Assembly: GCA_012838945.1 (NCBI GenBank)
Contig: DUOG01000069.1
Span: forward strand, 1-44,083
DNA length: 44,083 nt
Reading direction: 5' to 3'
Source: Acholeplasmataceae bacterium
Lineage (GTDB): Bacteria; Bacillota_I; Bacilli_A; ML615J-28; CAG-313
Every line of letters begins with the position of its first letter. Position 1 is the first letter of the stretch. The translations under genes and the position numbers were made by a program. Positions 8,657 to 17,470 of the stretch are shown here, one piece after another. The notes beneath the pieces were generated by a model that saw only the letters and a program-made list of their open reading frames with translations, ran no database searches and was not told where the DNA came from.

Positions 8657-9467
8657 TTATCATACCCACACTAAATTGTGTGGGCATGCGATTGGGATGT
8701 CAGAAGACTATGTGAAACAAGCGTTAGAGAGGGGCTTTCTAGAAATCGGCATTTCTGACCATGGCCCAATTCCTCGCTCATGGATGTCACCAGAGACCTA
8801 TGATGCGATGTGGCTTTCCCGTCAAATGGACTTTGAAATGTATAAAGAAATCTATTTACCCGACCTTGAAAGAACGATTAAAAAGTATGGTCATTTAATT
8901 AAGATTTATAAAGGTGTGGAAATTGAATATATTGAGGGCTATGATGATTATTATCAAGCATTACTAAAAGATCTTGATTATCTAGCTTTAGGAATGCATT
9001 TCTTTAAATATAAGGGTAAGTTTTGTAATACCTATGAAGAAATGGATATAGAACTTCTCAAACAGTATGCCCTTACTGCCCAAAAGGCAATGGAAAGTGG
9101 GCTCTTTAAGATTTTTGTTCATCCAGATCTTTTCATGTATAACTATGTATTGACCGAAAGTCCACTTGTTTTTGATGAGATTTGCGAAGAAGTTGCTAAA
9201 GATATAATTGAAGCTGCTATTAAAAATGATGTCTACCTAGAAGTAAATGCTGGGGGAGTAGCTAAAGGAAAAATCAGCAAAGATCTTGATGAATACTATT
9301 ATCCTCGTAGTGAATTTTGGAAAATAGTAAAAAGATATCCTGAAGCTAAAGTAATCATTGGATGTGATGCTCACAAACCATCTGCATTAGACGATGATGC
9401 CCTACTTGACACTTTAAAATTTGTTGAAGAAATTGGCTTAAAAGTAGAATCAAAAGTGATGTTTTAA
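8637..9467 (+). CDS. PHP-domain phosphoesterase, histidinol-phosphatase-like
   Basis: NYHTHTKLCGHA, GISDHGPIP, KIFVHPDLF, VIIGCDAHKPS. Start at 8628 or 8637. Confidence 0.8.
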   Translation: MKKIIANYHTHTKLCGHAIGMSEDYVKQALERGFLEIGISDHGPIPRSWMSPETYDAMWLSRQMDFEMYKEIYLPDLERTIKKYGHLIKIYKGVEIEYIEGYDDYYQALLKDLDYLALGMHFFKYKGKFCNTYEEMDIELLKQYALTAQKAMESGLFKIFVHPDLFMYNYVLTESPLVFDEICEEVAKDIIEAAIKNDVYLEVNAGGVAKGKISKDLDEYYYPRSEFWKIVKRYPEAKVIIGCDAHKPSALDDDALLDTLKFVEEIGLKVESKVMF

Positions 9468-9501
9468 GAGATTGTTATTAAAAATATAACAATCTCTTTT
9501 T
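9468..9501 (+). terminator. Intrinsic terminator
   Basis: GAGATTGTTAT-TAAAAAT-ATAACAATCTC-TTTTTG. Confidence 0.8.
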
Positions 9502-9571
9502 GTTTTTATTAATAAAATTAATTTAAATATTAAAAAAATTAATTATTAAATTAAAATAATTAATAAATATC

Positions 9572-9600
9572 TTGACATTATTAATTTAAAAGTGTATTAT
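9572..9600 (+). promoter_or_regulatory. Sigma-A type promoter of the DUF2089-like operon
   Basis: TTGACA (9572-9577), 17 nt spacer, TATTAT (9595-9600), embedded in TTAATTA-rich DNA. Confidence 0.75.
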
Positions 9601-9656
9601 ATTGGTGTATAAATAAGAAATGGAACATATAATACTAGTAAATGGCGGTGGTTTGA

Positions 9657-9992
9657 ATGAATTATGAGAAAATATTAAAGAAAGTAGAAGAGAATAAACT
9701 TGATCCTCAAGAAGCATTTGAAAAACTCTATGTGAAAGAAGTAGTCTTACCAAAAGCACGCTTTGTTAAGTTAAAGATAAATATTTTAGATAGTCCAGGA
9801 ACAACAGCATTCTTGAAGGTATTATTTTGTTTACCGCTCCCTATCTTTTTTGTAAAAAGTTTGGTTAAACTTGCTAGAAAGGATATGGGGGATGAAACCT
9901 ATGAACTTGTAAGTGAGTTGCTTGGGTATGCTAAAGGTGCATCAGTTATGGTAGATTCTGATGAAATTAAAGTAGATATTAAAGTATCTTAA
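9657..9992 (+). CDS. Small hypothetical protein with N-terminal SHOCT-like helical hairpin and a hydrophobic segment
   Basis: ILKKVEENKLDPQEAFEKLYVKE; hydrophobic stretch TAFLKVLFCLPLPIFFV. Confidence 0.65.
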   Translation: MNYEKILKKVEENKLDPQEAFEKLYVKEVVLPKARFVKLKINILDSPGTTAFLKVLFCLPLPIFFVKSLVKLARKDMGDETYELVSELLGYAKGASVMVDSDEIKVDIKVS

Positions 9993-10005
9993 AGGGGGTT
10001 AAAAA

Positions 10006-10371
10006 TTGAGAAAAGTAGTTATTCCTAAATGTCCAATCTGTAGTAGTGATTTAAAAGTTGCCAAACTTTATTGTCACCATTGCCATACAGAAATTAATGG
10101 CGATTTTGATTTACCTGATTTTACTCATCTCACACCATCTCAATTACAATTTATTGGGGTGTTTTTGAAAAATCAAGGTAGTATCAAAGGGGTGGAAAAA
10201 GATTTAAACATATCTTACCCAACCGTCAAAAAGATGTTATCAGAGATTCTTCAGGTATTAGGTTATGAAGTGGTTGTTGAAAGAACCGCTGACCGCTCAG
10301 AGATCTTAGATAAAATAGCTCGTGGTGAGCTTACCGCTGATGAAGCACTTGAACAACTTAAAAACTTATAG
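10006..10371 (+). CDS. DUF2089-like protein: zinc ribbon, HTH and C-terminal SHOCT-like motif
   Basis: CPICSSDLKVAKLYCHHCHTEINGDFDLPDFTHLTPSQLQFIGVFLKNQGSIKGVEKDLNISYPTVKKML; C-term ILDKIARGELTADEALEQL. Confidence 0.82.
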   Translation: MRKVVIPKCPICSSDLKVAKLYCHHCHTEINGDFDLPDFTHLTPSQLQFIGVFLKNQGSIKGVEKDLNISYPTVKKMLSEILQVLGYEVVVERTADRSEILDKIARGELTADEALEQLKNL

Positions 10372-10380
10372 GAGGAAATT

Positions 10381-10746
10381 ATGAACGAAAGAGTAAAAAT
10401 TCTTGAAATGTTACAACAAGGAATTATTTCGGTGGAGGAAGCCGAAAAACTATTGAGAGCAATTGATGAAAATGTAGTTGAAGTAAAAGAAGTTCAAACT
10501 GCAGGAAAAATTCTCAATATAGATATAAATAGTTCTGATGGTGATGTCGTTAAGGTTAAATTACCACTTAATCTAATTCGCCTACTAAACGGTAAAAACA
10601 TCTCCATCGGTAATGGTAAAGCAAATGATGTTATGAGCCAAATTGATTTTGATCAATTAATGGCGATGATTGAAAGTGGAGCTGTTGGTGAACTAGTTAA
10701 TATAAAATCATCAGATGGTGACACAGTTGTCATTAATGTTCAATAA
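10381..10746 (+). CDS. SHOCT-like domain protein, partner of the DUF2089 protein
   Basis: N-term ILEMLQQGIISVEEAEKLLRAI; C-term VNIKSSDGDTVVINVQ; AGGAGG SD. Confidence 0.7.
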   Translation: MNERVKILEMLQQGIISVEEAEKLLRAIDENVVEVKEVQTAGKILNIDINSSDGDVVKVKLPLNLIRLLNGKNISIGNGKANDVMSQIDFDQLMAMIESGAVGELVNIKSSDGDTVVINVQ

Positions 10747-10801
10747 ATAGGCAATAAAACCTTCTCTTTTTAATATGATAAAAAGAGGAGGTTTTTAATA
10801 A

Positions 10802-11149
10802 ATGAATGAACAAAGAAAAGTATTACAATTACTGAGTGAGGGGAAGGTTACGGTTACTAAAGCAGAGAGTTTGTTAAAGCAATTACAGGAAAACAAGCCT
10901 ATAGAAAAGCAACTCTCAATTCTTGTTGTGGGTAGTGATGGTGAAAGAGCCAGTTTTAATATCCCACTAAGTGTTCTGTCACTCTTAAAAGGGAATCTTG
11001 TTAGTCTTGATTCAATACATGCGATTAAAGATATTTTAAAAGAGATAAATTTAGAGAGGTTAATCCATGAAATTGAAAGAAAGGTTGCGGGGGAAGTTGC
11101 TAATATCAAAACGGCTCGGGGCGATCAGTTAATTATTAATATAAAATAA
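10802..11149 (+). CDS. SHOCT-like domain protein, paralog of the 10381 gene product
   Basis: N-term VLQLLSEGKVTVTKAESLLKQL; C-term ANIKTARGDQLIINIK parallels the 10381 product. Confidence 0.7.
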   Translation: MNEQRKVLQLLSEGKVTVTKAESLLKQLQENKPIEKQLSILVVGSDGERASFNIPLSVLSLLKGNLVSLDSIHAIKDILKEINLERLIHEIERKVAGEVANIKTARGDQLIINIK

Positions 11150-11217
11150 TAATTCATAGAAGTTGATAAATTAGATGGATAAGAGTATAATAAATATAAT
11201 AGTAAATAGGAGGAATT

Positions 11218-12654
11218 ATGTACAAAAAGATTAAGGAACTTAGTAACAATATTCAAGGCGAATTAATTTTAGGTATTTTTGGTGATGGTACTCTAAATAG
11301 TGAAATAGCACTTGGAGACCATATTGAAGGATTAATTAAAAATCAAAAGATTAGTACTAAACTAGGAAAAGTGACAACTATTTTTCCTACGGGAGTGGAA
11401 AACCTTGAAAAGATTCATTTCATTGGTTTAGGCGAAAAAGACAAATATGATTTAAATAAAGTAGCTACCGCTGCCCGTGATATCAAATACACTTTAGGGA
11501 AAGATTTAATTGTTGACACTAAGTCATTTATTGCAAATGACTTAACGGAAATTGAAGTAGTTAAAGCTTTGATTTACACGATTGACTTTTACAACTACCA
11601 ATACCTAGAGTGCAAAAGCAAACCAGAATATCAAGAAGTAAATATTAGTTTTATCACTAATATCAGTTGTGAAGCGTTTGATGAGTTTGTCAATATTTGT
11701 GAAGCTCTAAAAAACACTCGCGATTTAGTTAATAAACCATATAACTATTTAAATGTTAATGATTTAGTAAAATACGTTGAAGATTTAGTAAAGAAACTTA
11801 ATAATGATAAGTTTAAATTAAGAGTCTACACAAAAGAAGAATGTGAAGCAATGGGAATGAATGCTTTCTTAGGAGTAAACAAGGGTTCGGATATCCCTGC
11901 TCGTCTAATCTACTTGACTTATGAAGGAAGCAATGATGAACCAATCACTTTGGTTGGTAAAGGCTTAATGTTTGACACAGGTGGTTATTCCCTTAAGACT
12001 AAAATGAACACGATGAAGTGTGATATGGGTGGTGCCGCAACCGTACTTGGAGTAATGGAAGCAGTAGTTAAAAATAACTTACCGGTTAATTTAAGAGTTG
12101 TGATTGCTGCGACAGATAATAAAGTTAATTCAGGTGCTATTTTACCAGATGATGTCCTCACAGCAATGGACGGTCAAACTATTGAAATCGAGTCAACTGA
12201 TGCCGAAGGTCGTTTGACTTTAGCCGATGCAATTTGTTTTGCTCAACAAGAAGGATCAAAAGTTGTAATTGATGTGGCTACTTTAACTGGTGCAGTTGTC
12301 GTTGCCCTTGGTGATTATACTACTGGTCTATTTGGCAATGACCAAGAACTAGTTGATAAGATTCTTAACTCGGCTAAAGAAGAAAACGAAAGCCTATGGC
12401 AACTACCAATTACTGATCATATTCGTGATCGAGTTCGTAAGAGTCCAGTCGCTGACTTGATTAACTCAACCGGTCGAGATATGGGTGCCAGTGGTGCAGC
12501 TGCTTTCTTAGAAGCTTTTGTCAAACCAGAAACTAAATGGTTACATTTAGATATCGCAGGAACCGCTTTTACTACTTCTCCGAGATATCGTGAGCCTTAT
12601 GGTGCAACTGGTGCCATGGTAAGAACTCTATACAATTTTGTGAAAAAGAATTAG
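11218..12654 (+). CDS. pepA: Leucyl aminopeptidase (M17 family)
   Basis: VGKGLMFDTGGYSLK, signature NTDAEGRLTLADA-type motif STDAEGRLTLADA, AGTAFTTSPRYREPYGATG. Confidence 0.92.
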   Translation: MYKKIKELSNNIQGELILGIFGDGTLNSEIALGDHIEGLIKNQKISTKLGKVTTIFPTGVENLEKIHFIGLGEKDKYDLNKVATAARDIKYTLGKDLIVDTKSFIANDLTEIEVVKALIYTIDFYNYQYLECKSKPEYQEVNISFITNISCEAFDEFVNICEALKNTRDLVNKPYNYLNVNDLVKYVEDLVKKLNNDKFKLRVYTKEECEAMGMNAFLGVNKGSDIPARLIYLTYEGSNDEPITLVGKGLMFDTGGYSLKTKMNTMKCDMGGAATVLGVMEAVVKNNLPVNLRVVIAATDNKVNSGAILPDDVLTAMDGQTIEIESTDAEGRLTLADAICFAQQEGSKVVIDVATLTGAVVVALGDYTTGLFGNDQELVDKILNSAKEENESLWQLPITDHIRDRVRKSPVADLINSTGRDMGASGAAAFLEAFVKPETKWLHLDIAGTAFTTSPRYREPYGATGAMVRTLYNFVKKN

Positions 12655-12680
12655 TTTGAGATAGAGGGAATATGCTTTTT

Positions 12681-12704
12681 AAAACTTTTGTTTTGAAAAG
12701 TTTT
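12681..12704 (+). terminator. Hairpin, probable terminator of the pepA unit
   Basis: AAAACTTTT-GTTTTG-AAAAGTTTT, followed by T-rich sequence after GATTCC. Confidence 0.45.
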
Positions 12705-12803
12705 GATTCCTTCTTTTCTTGTGTTTTATTGGATTTTTTAACAAAACCCTCACGTTTTAATCATAAAAATGTGAAAAATATAAACATTTGTTGAATATTC
12801 AAA

Positions 12804-12832
12804 TTGATTAAATTTGAATATTAGAGTATAAT
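12804..12832 (+). promoter_or_regulatory. Promoter of the trk operon
   Basis: TTGATT (12804-12809), 17 nt spacer, TATAAT (12827-12832); overlaps a 12-bp inverted repeat. Confidence 0.65.
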
Positions 12833-12865
12833 AAAACTGAATTAATATAGAAAAAAGAGGTAAAT

Positions 12866-13297
12866 ATGATTTTAAAAAGTCGTCGTCAAGTATTTATTGT
12901 TGGTTGTAGTACGATGGGAGCATATATAGCCGGCAATTTATCACGCAAAGGTGATAATGTTATTATCATTGATAAAGATGCTACCGCTTTTCAAAACCTT
13001 CCTTCATACTATAGTGGTTTTCAAATTGAGGCCGATGGAACTGACATTGATGCTTTAAAAGAAGCGGGTATTGAATCAGCTGATTTAGTCGTGGTAGCCA
13101 CCAATAGTGATAATGTAAATATTATGATAGCTGAAGTATCTTCCAAAATATTTGGAATAAAAAATGTGATTATTCGACTTGATAGTCTTAAAAAAGGTGA
13201 TATTATAGATGATCCTAATATCAAGATTATCTTCCCATCAGCCTTAACGCTCGATTATTTCTTTGAATTAACCAAACAAGAGGGGGATGACAAATGA
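12866..13297 (+). CDS. TrkA-N domain potassium uptake regulatory protein (short, no TrkA-C)
   Basis: Rossmann motif VFIVGCSTMGAYIAGNLSRKGDNVIIIDKD, VVVATNSDNVNI; 143 aa. Confidence 0.85.
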   Translation: MILKSRRQVFIVGCSTMGAYIAGNLSRKGDNVIIIDKDATAFQNLPSYYSGFQIEADGTDIDALKEAGIESADLVVVATNSDNVNIMIAEVSSKIFGIKNVIIRLDSLKKGDIIDDPNIKIIFPSALTLDYFFELTKQEGDDK

Positions 13298-13959
13298 AAA
13301 TAGTAGTAGCAGGTGGCCAAAATAAAGCAGACTTCTTAATTGGACTATTACTTGAGAAAAAACACAAAATAAAGATTATAAATGATAATGCTGATTATGG
13401 AACTTATCTTGCTAAAAAGTATGGAGTACCAGTTTTCATTAATGATCCCTCTGATCATGAAAGTCTAGAAGAAGCTGACATATATGATTATGATTTATTA
13501 ATTGCTTTAACCCCAAGTGATGCTGATAACTTAGTTATTTGTAAAACTGCCCGAAAACTTTTTAATGTGAAAAAGGTGGTTGCTATTGTCAGTAACCCTC
13601 GGAGTGTAGATGTGTTTAAAGCCCTGGGGATTAATACTGCCATTAGTGCAACCTATATGGTAGCAAAGATGATTGAGCAAGCTTCAACTTTTGAATCAAT
13701 TGTGAATACTTTAATGATTGAATCCGATAAGATTGCTATTACTGATGTGATTGTAAATAGTACTTCCCCTTTAATTAATAGAGCCTTGAAAGATATAAAA
13801 TTTAGTAGAGGGATAACAATCGGTTGTATTTTACGTGATTTAAACGTTGTGATTCCTAAAGGGGATACGACCATTATGGAAAATGATAAACTATTGATTA
13901 TCTCTGAAGCCAATAAGCAGGATGAAGTTCTAGAAGCTGTGTTTGGTAAAAAAGCATGA
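13294..13959 (+). CDS. trkA: TrkA potassium uptake protein (TrkA-N plus TrkA-C)
   Basis: IVVAGGQNKADFLIGLLLEKKHKIKIINDN; LIALTPSDADNLVICKTARKLF; TrkA-C-like C-terminus VIPKGDTTIMENDKLLIIS. Confidence 0.88.
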   Translation: MKIVVAGGQNKADFLIGLLLEKKHKIKIINDNADYGTYLAKKYGVPVFINDPSDHESLEEADIYDYDLLIALTPSDADNLVICKTARKLFNVKKVVAIVSNPRSVDVFKALGINTAISATYMVAKMIEQASTFESIVNTLMIESDKIAITDVIVNSTSPLINRALKDIKFSRGITIGCILRDLNVVIPKGDTTIMENDKLLIISEANKQDEVLEAVFGKKA

Positions 13960-15476
13960 CCGAAGTTCAGGTTAAACAAGCAAGTGGCTATCGTTTAGTC
14001 ATTGGCTATTTAGGAATTATTACAATTTTTATTGGAATTATTATCTTACTTCCATTGTTGGCTTTGGTGTTCTTTCCTGAAGAAAGCGGTTATGCCCTAA
14101 ACTTTCTAATACCTGGAATCCTAGCTATTTTGATAGGTTTTGGTGGTTATTCCTTCATACATAAACGGGAGAAGGGAAGGTTACATTTACACCATGATGC
14201 CATCATTGTGTTTTTCTCATGGGTCCTAGCAATCCTGTTTTCTTCCTTTCCGATGTATCTCTTAGGTGAATATTCTTTTAGTGAATCGTTCTTTGAAATG
14301 ACTAGTGGATGGACAACCACAGGATTTACCATTGTCAATTTTGATACCTTACCTAAGATTTATTTTCTATACCGTAGCATTTCCCACTTCTTTGGGGGGA
14401 TTGGGTTAATCCTAGTTATGCTTTCCGCTTTATCGGATACCTTTGGTATGAAGTTATATAATGCTGAAGGACATTTGGATAAATTGATGCCAAACCTGGC
14501 TAAATCCACTAGAATCATCTTCACCATTTATTCAGGGTTTATTGTGATGGGGATGCTCTTATATCGAATCTTTGGTATGTCATGGTTTGATGCAATTAAT
14601 CATTCGATTGCATCGGTAGCGACAGGTGGTTTTTCCACAAAAGCTGATAGCATAATGGCATTTGAATCAATTCTTAATCCAGGAAACTACTTAGCAATTC
14701 AAGTTGTAACAATTATCTTAATGTTACTTGGAAGTATCAACTTCTTAGCACATCTAATGATTATCACTGGTAAATTCAAACGATTCTTTAAAGATTCAGA
14801 AAATAGAACCTATTTTAGTATCATTGCTATACTAGTTATAATTGTAACGCTTATATCGGTTAGTTCAAAAATCAGCTTTAAAGAAGGGTTTATGACATCA
14901 CTATTTATGGTTATTTCCTCAATCTCTACTACCGGTTATTCAATCGTTCCGACCTTGGCAGGTCTTGGGCCCTTCATCATTTTTGTTTTGATGATCGCAA
15001 TGTTTATTGGTGGTGAGTCTGGTTCAACCTCTGGGGGAACCAAAGTGTACCGAATCGATATACTGTTTAGAAGCTTTTACTACCATTTACGTAATCGTTT
15101 TGTTGCTAGTAAAAACATTAAACGCTTTGATTATATCCACAAATTATCAGGAAAAGAAGTAATTGATCATTCAAAATTTACTGAAATTGCAATCTTTGCT
15201 TTCACAATGATTGTGATTATTGTAGTCGGATCGATGGTATTTTTGTCTCAAGGATATTCTTTTGAAGAATCATTATTTGAGGCTTTATCATCAGTTACGA
15301 ACACCGGTCTATCATCTGGAATAATCAAACAGGGGGTTAGTCCCGTTGTTTTATGGACTAGTACCATTGGGATGATTTTAGGTCGTCTTGAGATTTTTAT
15401 TGTCTTTATTGCCTTGATTAAATTATCTAAAGATGGACTTTCTGGCTTCACAAAATCTAAAAAATTAACTAAATAA
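13956..15476 (+). CDS. trkH: TrkH family potassium uptake protein
   Basis: Multi-TM with pore loops MTSGWTTTGFT, SIASVATGGFSTK, ISSISTTGYS, SSVTNTGLSSG. Confidence 0.93.
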   Translation: MTEVQVKQASGYRLVIGYLGIITIFIGIIILLPLLALVFFPEESGYALNFLIPGILAILIGFGGYSFIHKREKGRLHLHHDAIIVFFSWVLAILFSSFPMYLLGEYSFSESFFEMTSGWTTTGFTIVNFDTLPKIYFLYRSISHFFGGIGLILVMLSALSDTFGMKLYNAEGHLDKLMPNLAKSTRIIFTIYSGFIVMGMLLYRIFGMSWFDAINHSIASVATGGFSTKADSIMAFESILNPGNYLAIQVVTIILMLLGSINFLAHLMIITGKFKRFFKDSENRTYFSIIAILVIIVTLISVSSKISFKEGFMTSLFMVISSISTTGYSIVPTLAGLGPFIIFVLMIAMFIGGESGSTSGGTKVYRIDILFRSFYYHLRNRFVASKNIKRFDYIHKLSGKEVIDHSKFTEIAIFAFTMIVIIVVGSMVFLSQGYSFEESLFEALSSVTNTGLSSGIIKQGVSPVVLWTSTIGMILGRLEIFIVFIALIKLSKDGLSGFTKSKKLTK

Positions 15477-15518
15477 ACGGAAATAATGGCTTGATAAAAA
15501 TATATTATTTAACTTTAT

Positions 15519-15545
15519 AACACACCTTTTTAAGGTGTGTTTTCT
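15519..15545 (+). terminator. Intrinsic terminator
   Basis: AACACACCTT-TTT-AAGGTGTGTT then TTCT. Confidence 0.75.
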
Positions 15546-15652
15546 GTGGTAAAATTTACTTTTATCTTTTCTTTCTTTAATTCTATGTAAAAGTTTTCAT
15601 TTATGATATAATTATTATAGATTATAATTAACTATTTAGGAGAGAGGGTAAT

Positions 15653-17470
15653 ATGAAAAGAGTTTTTATAATTTTACTTGTTGTTTTTGTTAGTATCCTT
15701 GGGGGATGTACCAATGGTAGTACAGCCGCTCATGAAAAAGCAAAAGGAATTATTGAAGAAAATTTACCAGAATATCTTTTTGAAGATATTGACTTAGCAA
15801 AGCTTGCTGAGTTGGCTGAAGCAGATATTGAATGGAAATCAAGTAATACAGCAATTTTAACTAATGATGGTAAATTTGGTGAAGCCCTTGAAGATACTGT
15901 TACCTTAAAGGCAACAATAACAATTAAAGGAGCTAAACAAACATATAACTTTGTCATTAAAACCGTTAAACAACTAGAAAATAATTTCTCGGTAGCTTGG
16001 GAATATTTTAGAGGATTTATCAAGAGTCCTACAGGTCTCAATTTAAATCTTAAAACAAGTTACCTAAATAAATATACGGCTCGTTATGAGTCTAGTGATG
16101 AATCCATTTTAACTAATGAGGGAGTAATCACTAAACGTGAATATGATCAAACGGTAACCTTAACAACAATCATTACTTATGAAGGTGTCGATATGAAATA
16201 TACTAGTGAAGTAACCGTAGCCGCTTTTTCTGATGGTGAAAAAGCAAGGATGATTCATGATTGGCTTCCTAGTCAAGTTGAATTATATTTAGATGGACTT
16301 GCTGATAGATTACCGACTACTCATCCTCAGTTAGGTGGAAGAATATCTTACTATAGTGTTATTCCTGGACTAATAAAGACTGATGGTCGCATAATTAAAC
16401 CTGTTGAAACTATTGATGCTACAATTGAAGCAACAATCGTTACTGGTATTGCGACAACTACTTATATCTTTAATTTAGATGAATTTGGTGGAGCAACGGA
16501 AGAAGAGTTCTTAGACCAATGGTTATCAAACTTACTACCAGAAGAATTCTTAGGATCACAACATTTCTTTGATCCAGTTTATCGTGATGGAGTACTAGTT
16601 GACTATTCATTTAGAGCTCAAATTAGAACTAATGATTATGGTGTTGTGAACTTAGTTACTGGTCAAGACCCTGTTATCCACACAGATTATTTAATTACTG
16701 GTACAGATTTAAGATACTTAACTAATTGGGATACCGCAAACAACCGACCAGCAGCTCGTCCAGTTCCAACACAAGAAGTATTGGACCGTGACTTATATCC
16801 TGGTTATGTTGTTCCAAATGATGATAATGTTTTATGGGTTGTTATCCATGAAACAGGTATGCCTGCTGCTGGCAATAATGCGGTTCGTTTGAGCCAATTA
16901 ATGCGCAGCAAAATTGGTGACGATTCCAATCGTAGTTCTTGGCATTTCTCAGTTGATGAATATCACATTCAACAAAACATGCCTCTAGATGTTAGAGGAT
17001 GGCATGCTGGTGGAAATGTTCAAAGTAAATATTGGGGTCATAACTCTAATAGTATTGGAATTGAAATGTGTATTAACAATGATGGTAACTATGAAGGTGC
17101 GATGAATAATAATGCAAAATTAGTTGCTTATTTACTAGACCTTTATAATTTATCAATGATTAATATTAAACGTCACTATGACTCAGTAGGTAAGATTTGT
17201 CCAAACATTATGATCAATACAAATCGTTACTATGAGTTCTTAGAATTAGTAAGTACCGAAGTTCTTGCTCGCAAATACTTAAAAGATGCGACTGTTAATT
17301 GGACAATCAGTGATCCAGACTTACTAATACCACTTGGAAATGGAATTTATGCAAGTAAACCACAAACTGAAGCTAAAGAAGTTATCTTTACTCTTGATGT
17401 AGTTAAAGGAAGCTATACTTTCCATAAGGACTTCAAAGTTACAATTAACCCAAGTGATAGTGGTAAATAG
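15653..17470 (+). CDS. Lipoprotein N-acetylmuramoyl-L-alanine amidase (Amidase_2/PGRP-like) with Ig-like repeats
   Basis: Lipobox SILGGC; amidase motifs [49 protein letters not shown]; repeated WxSSNxAILTxxG-type segments N-terminally and WTISDPDLL... C-terminally. Confidence 0.87.

Noticed and set aside
12655-12865. c-di-AMP (ydaO) riboswitch upstream of the trk operon
   Set aside because: The gap has hairpins and a promoter close to the start codon, but no ydaO-like conserved core; the post-promoter leader is too short.
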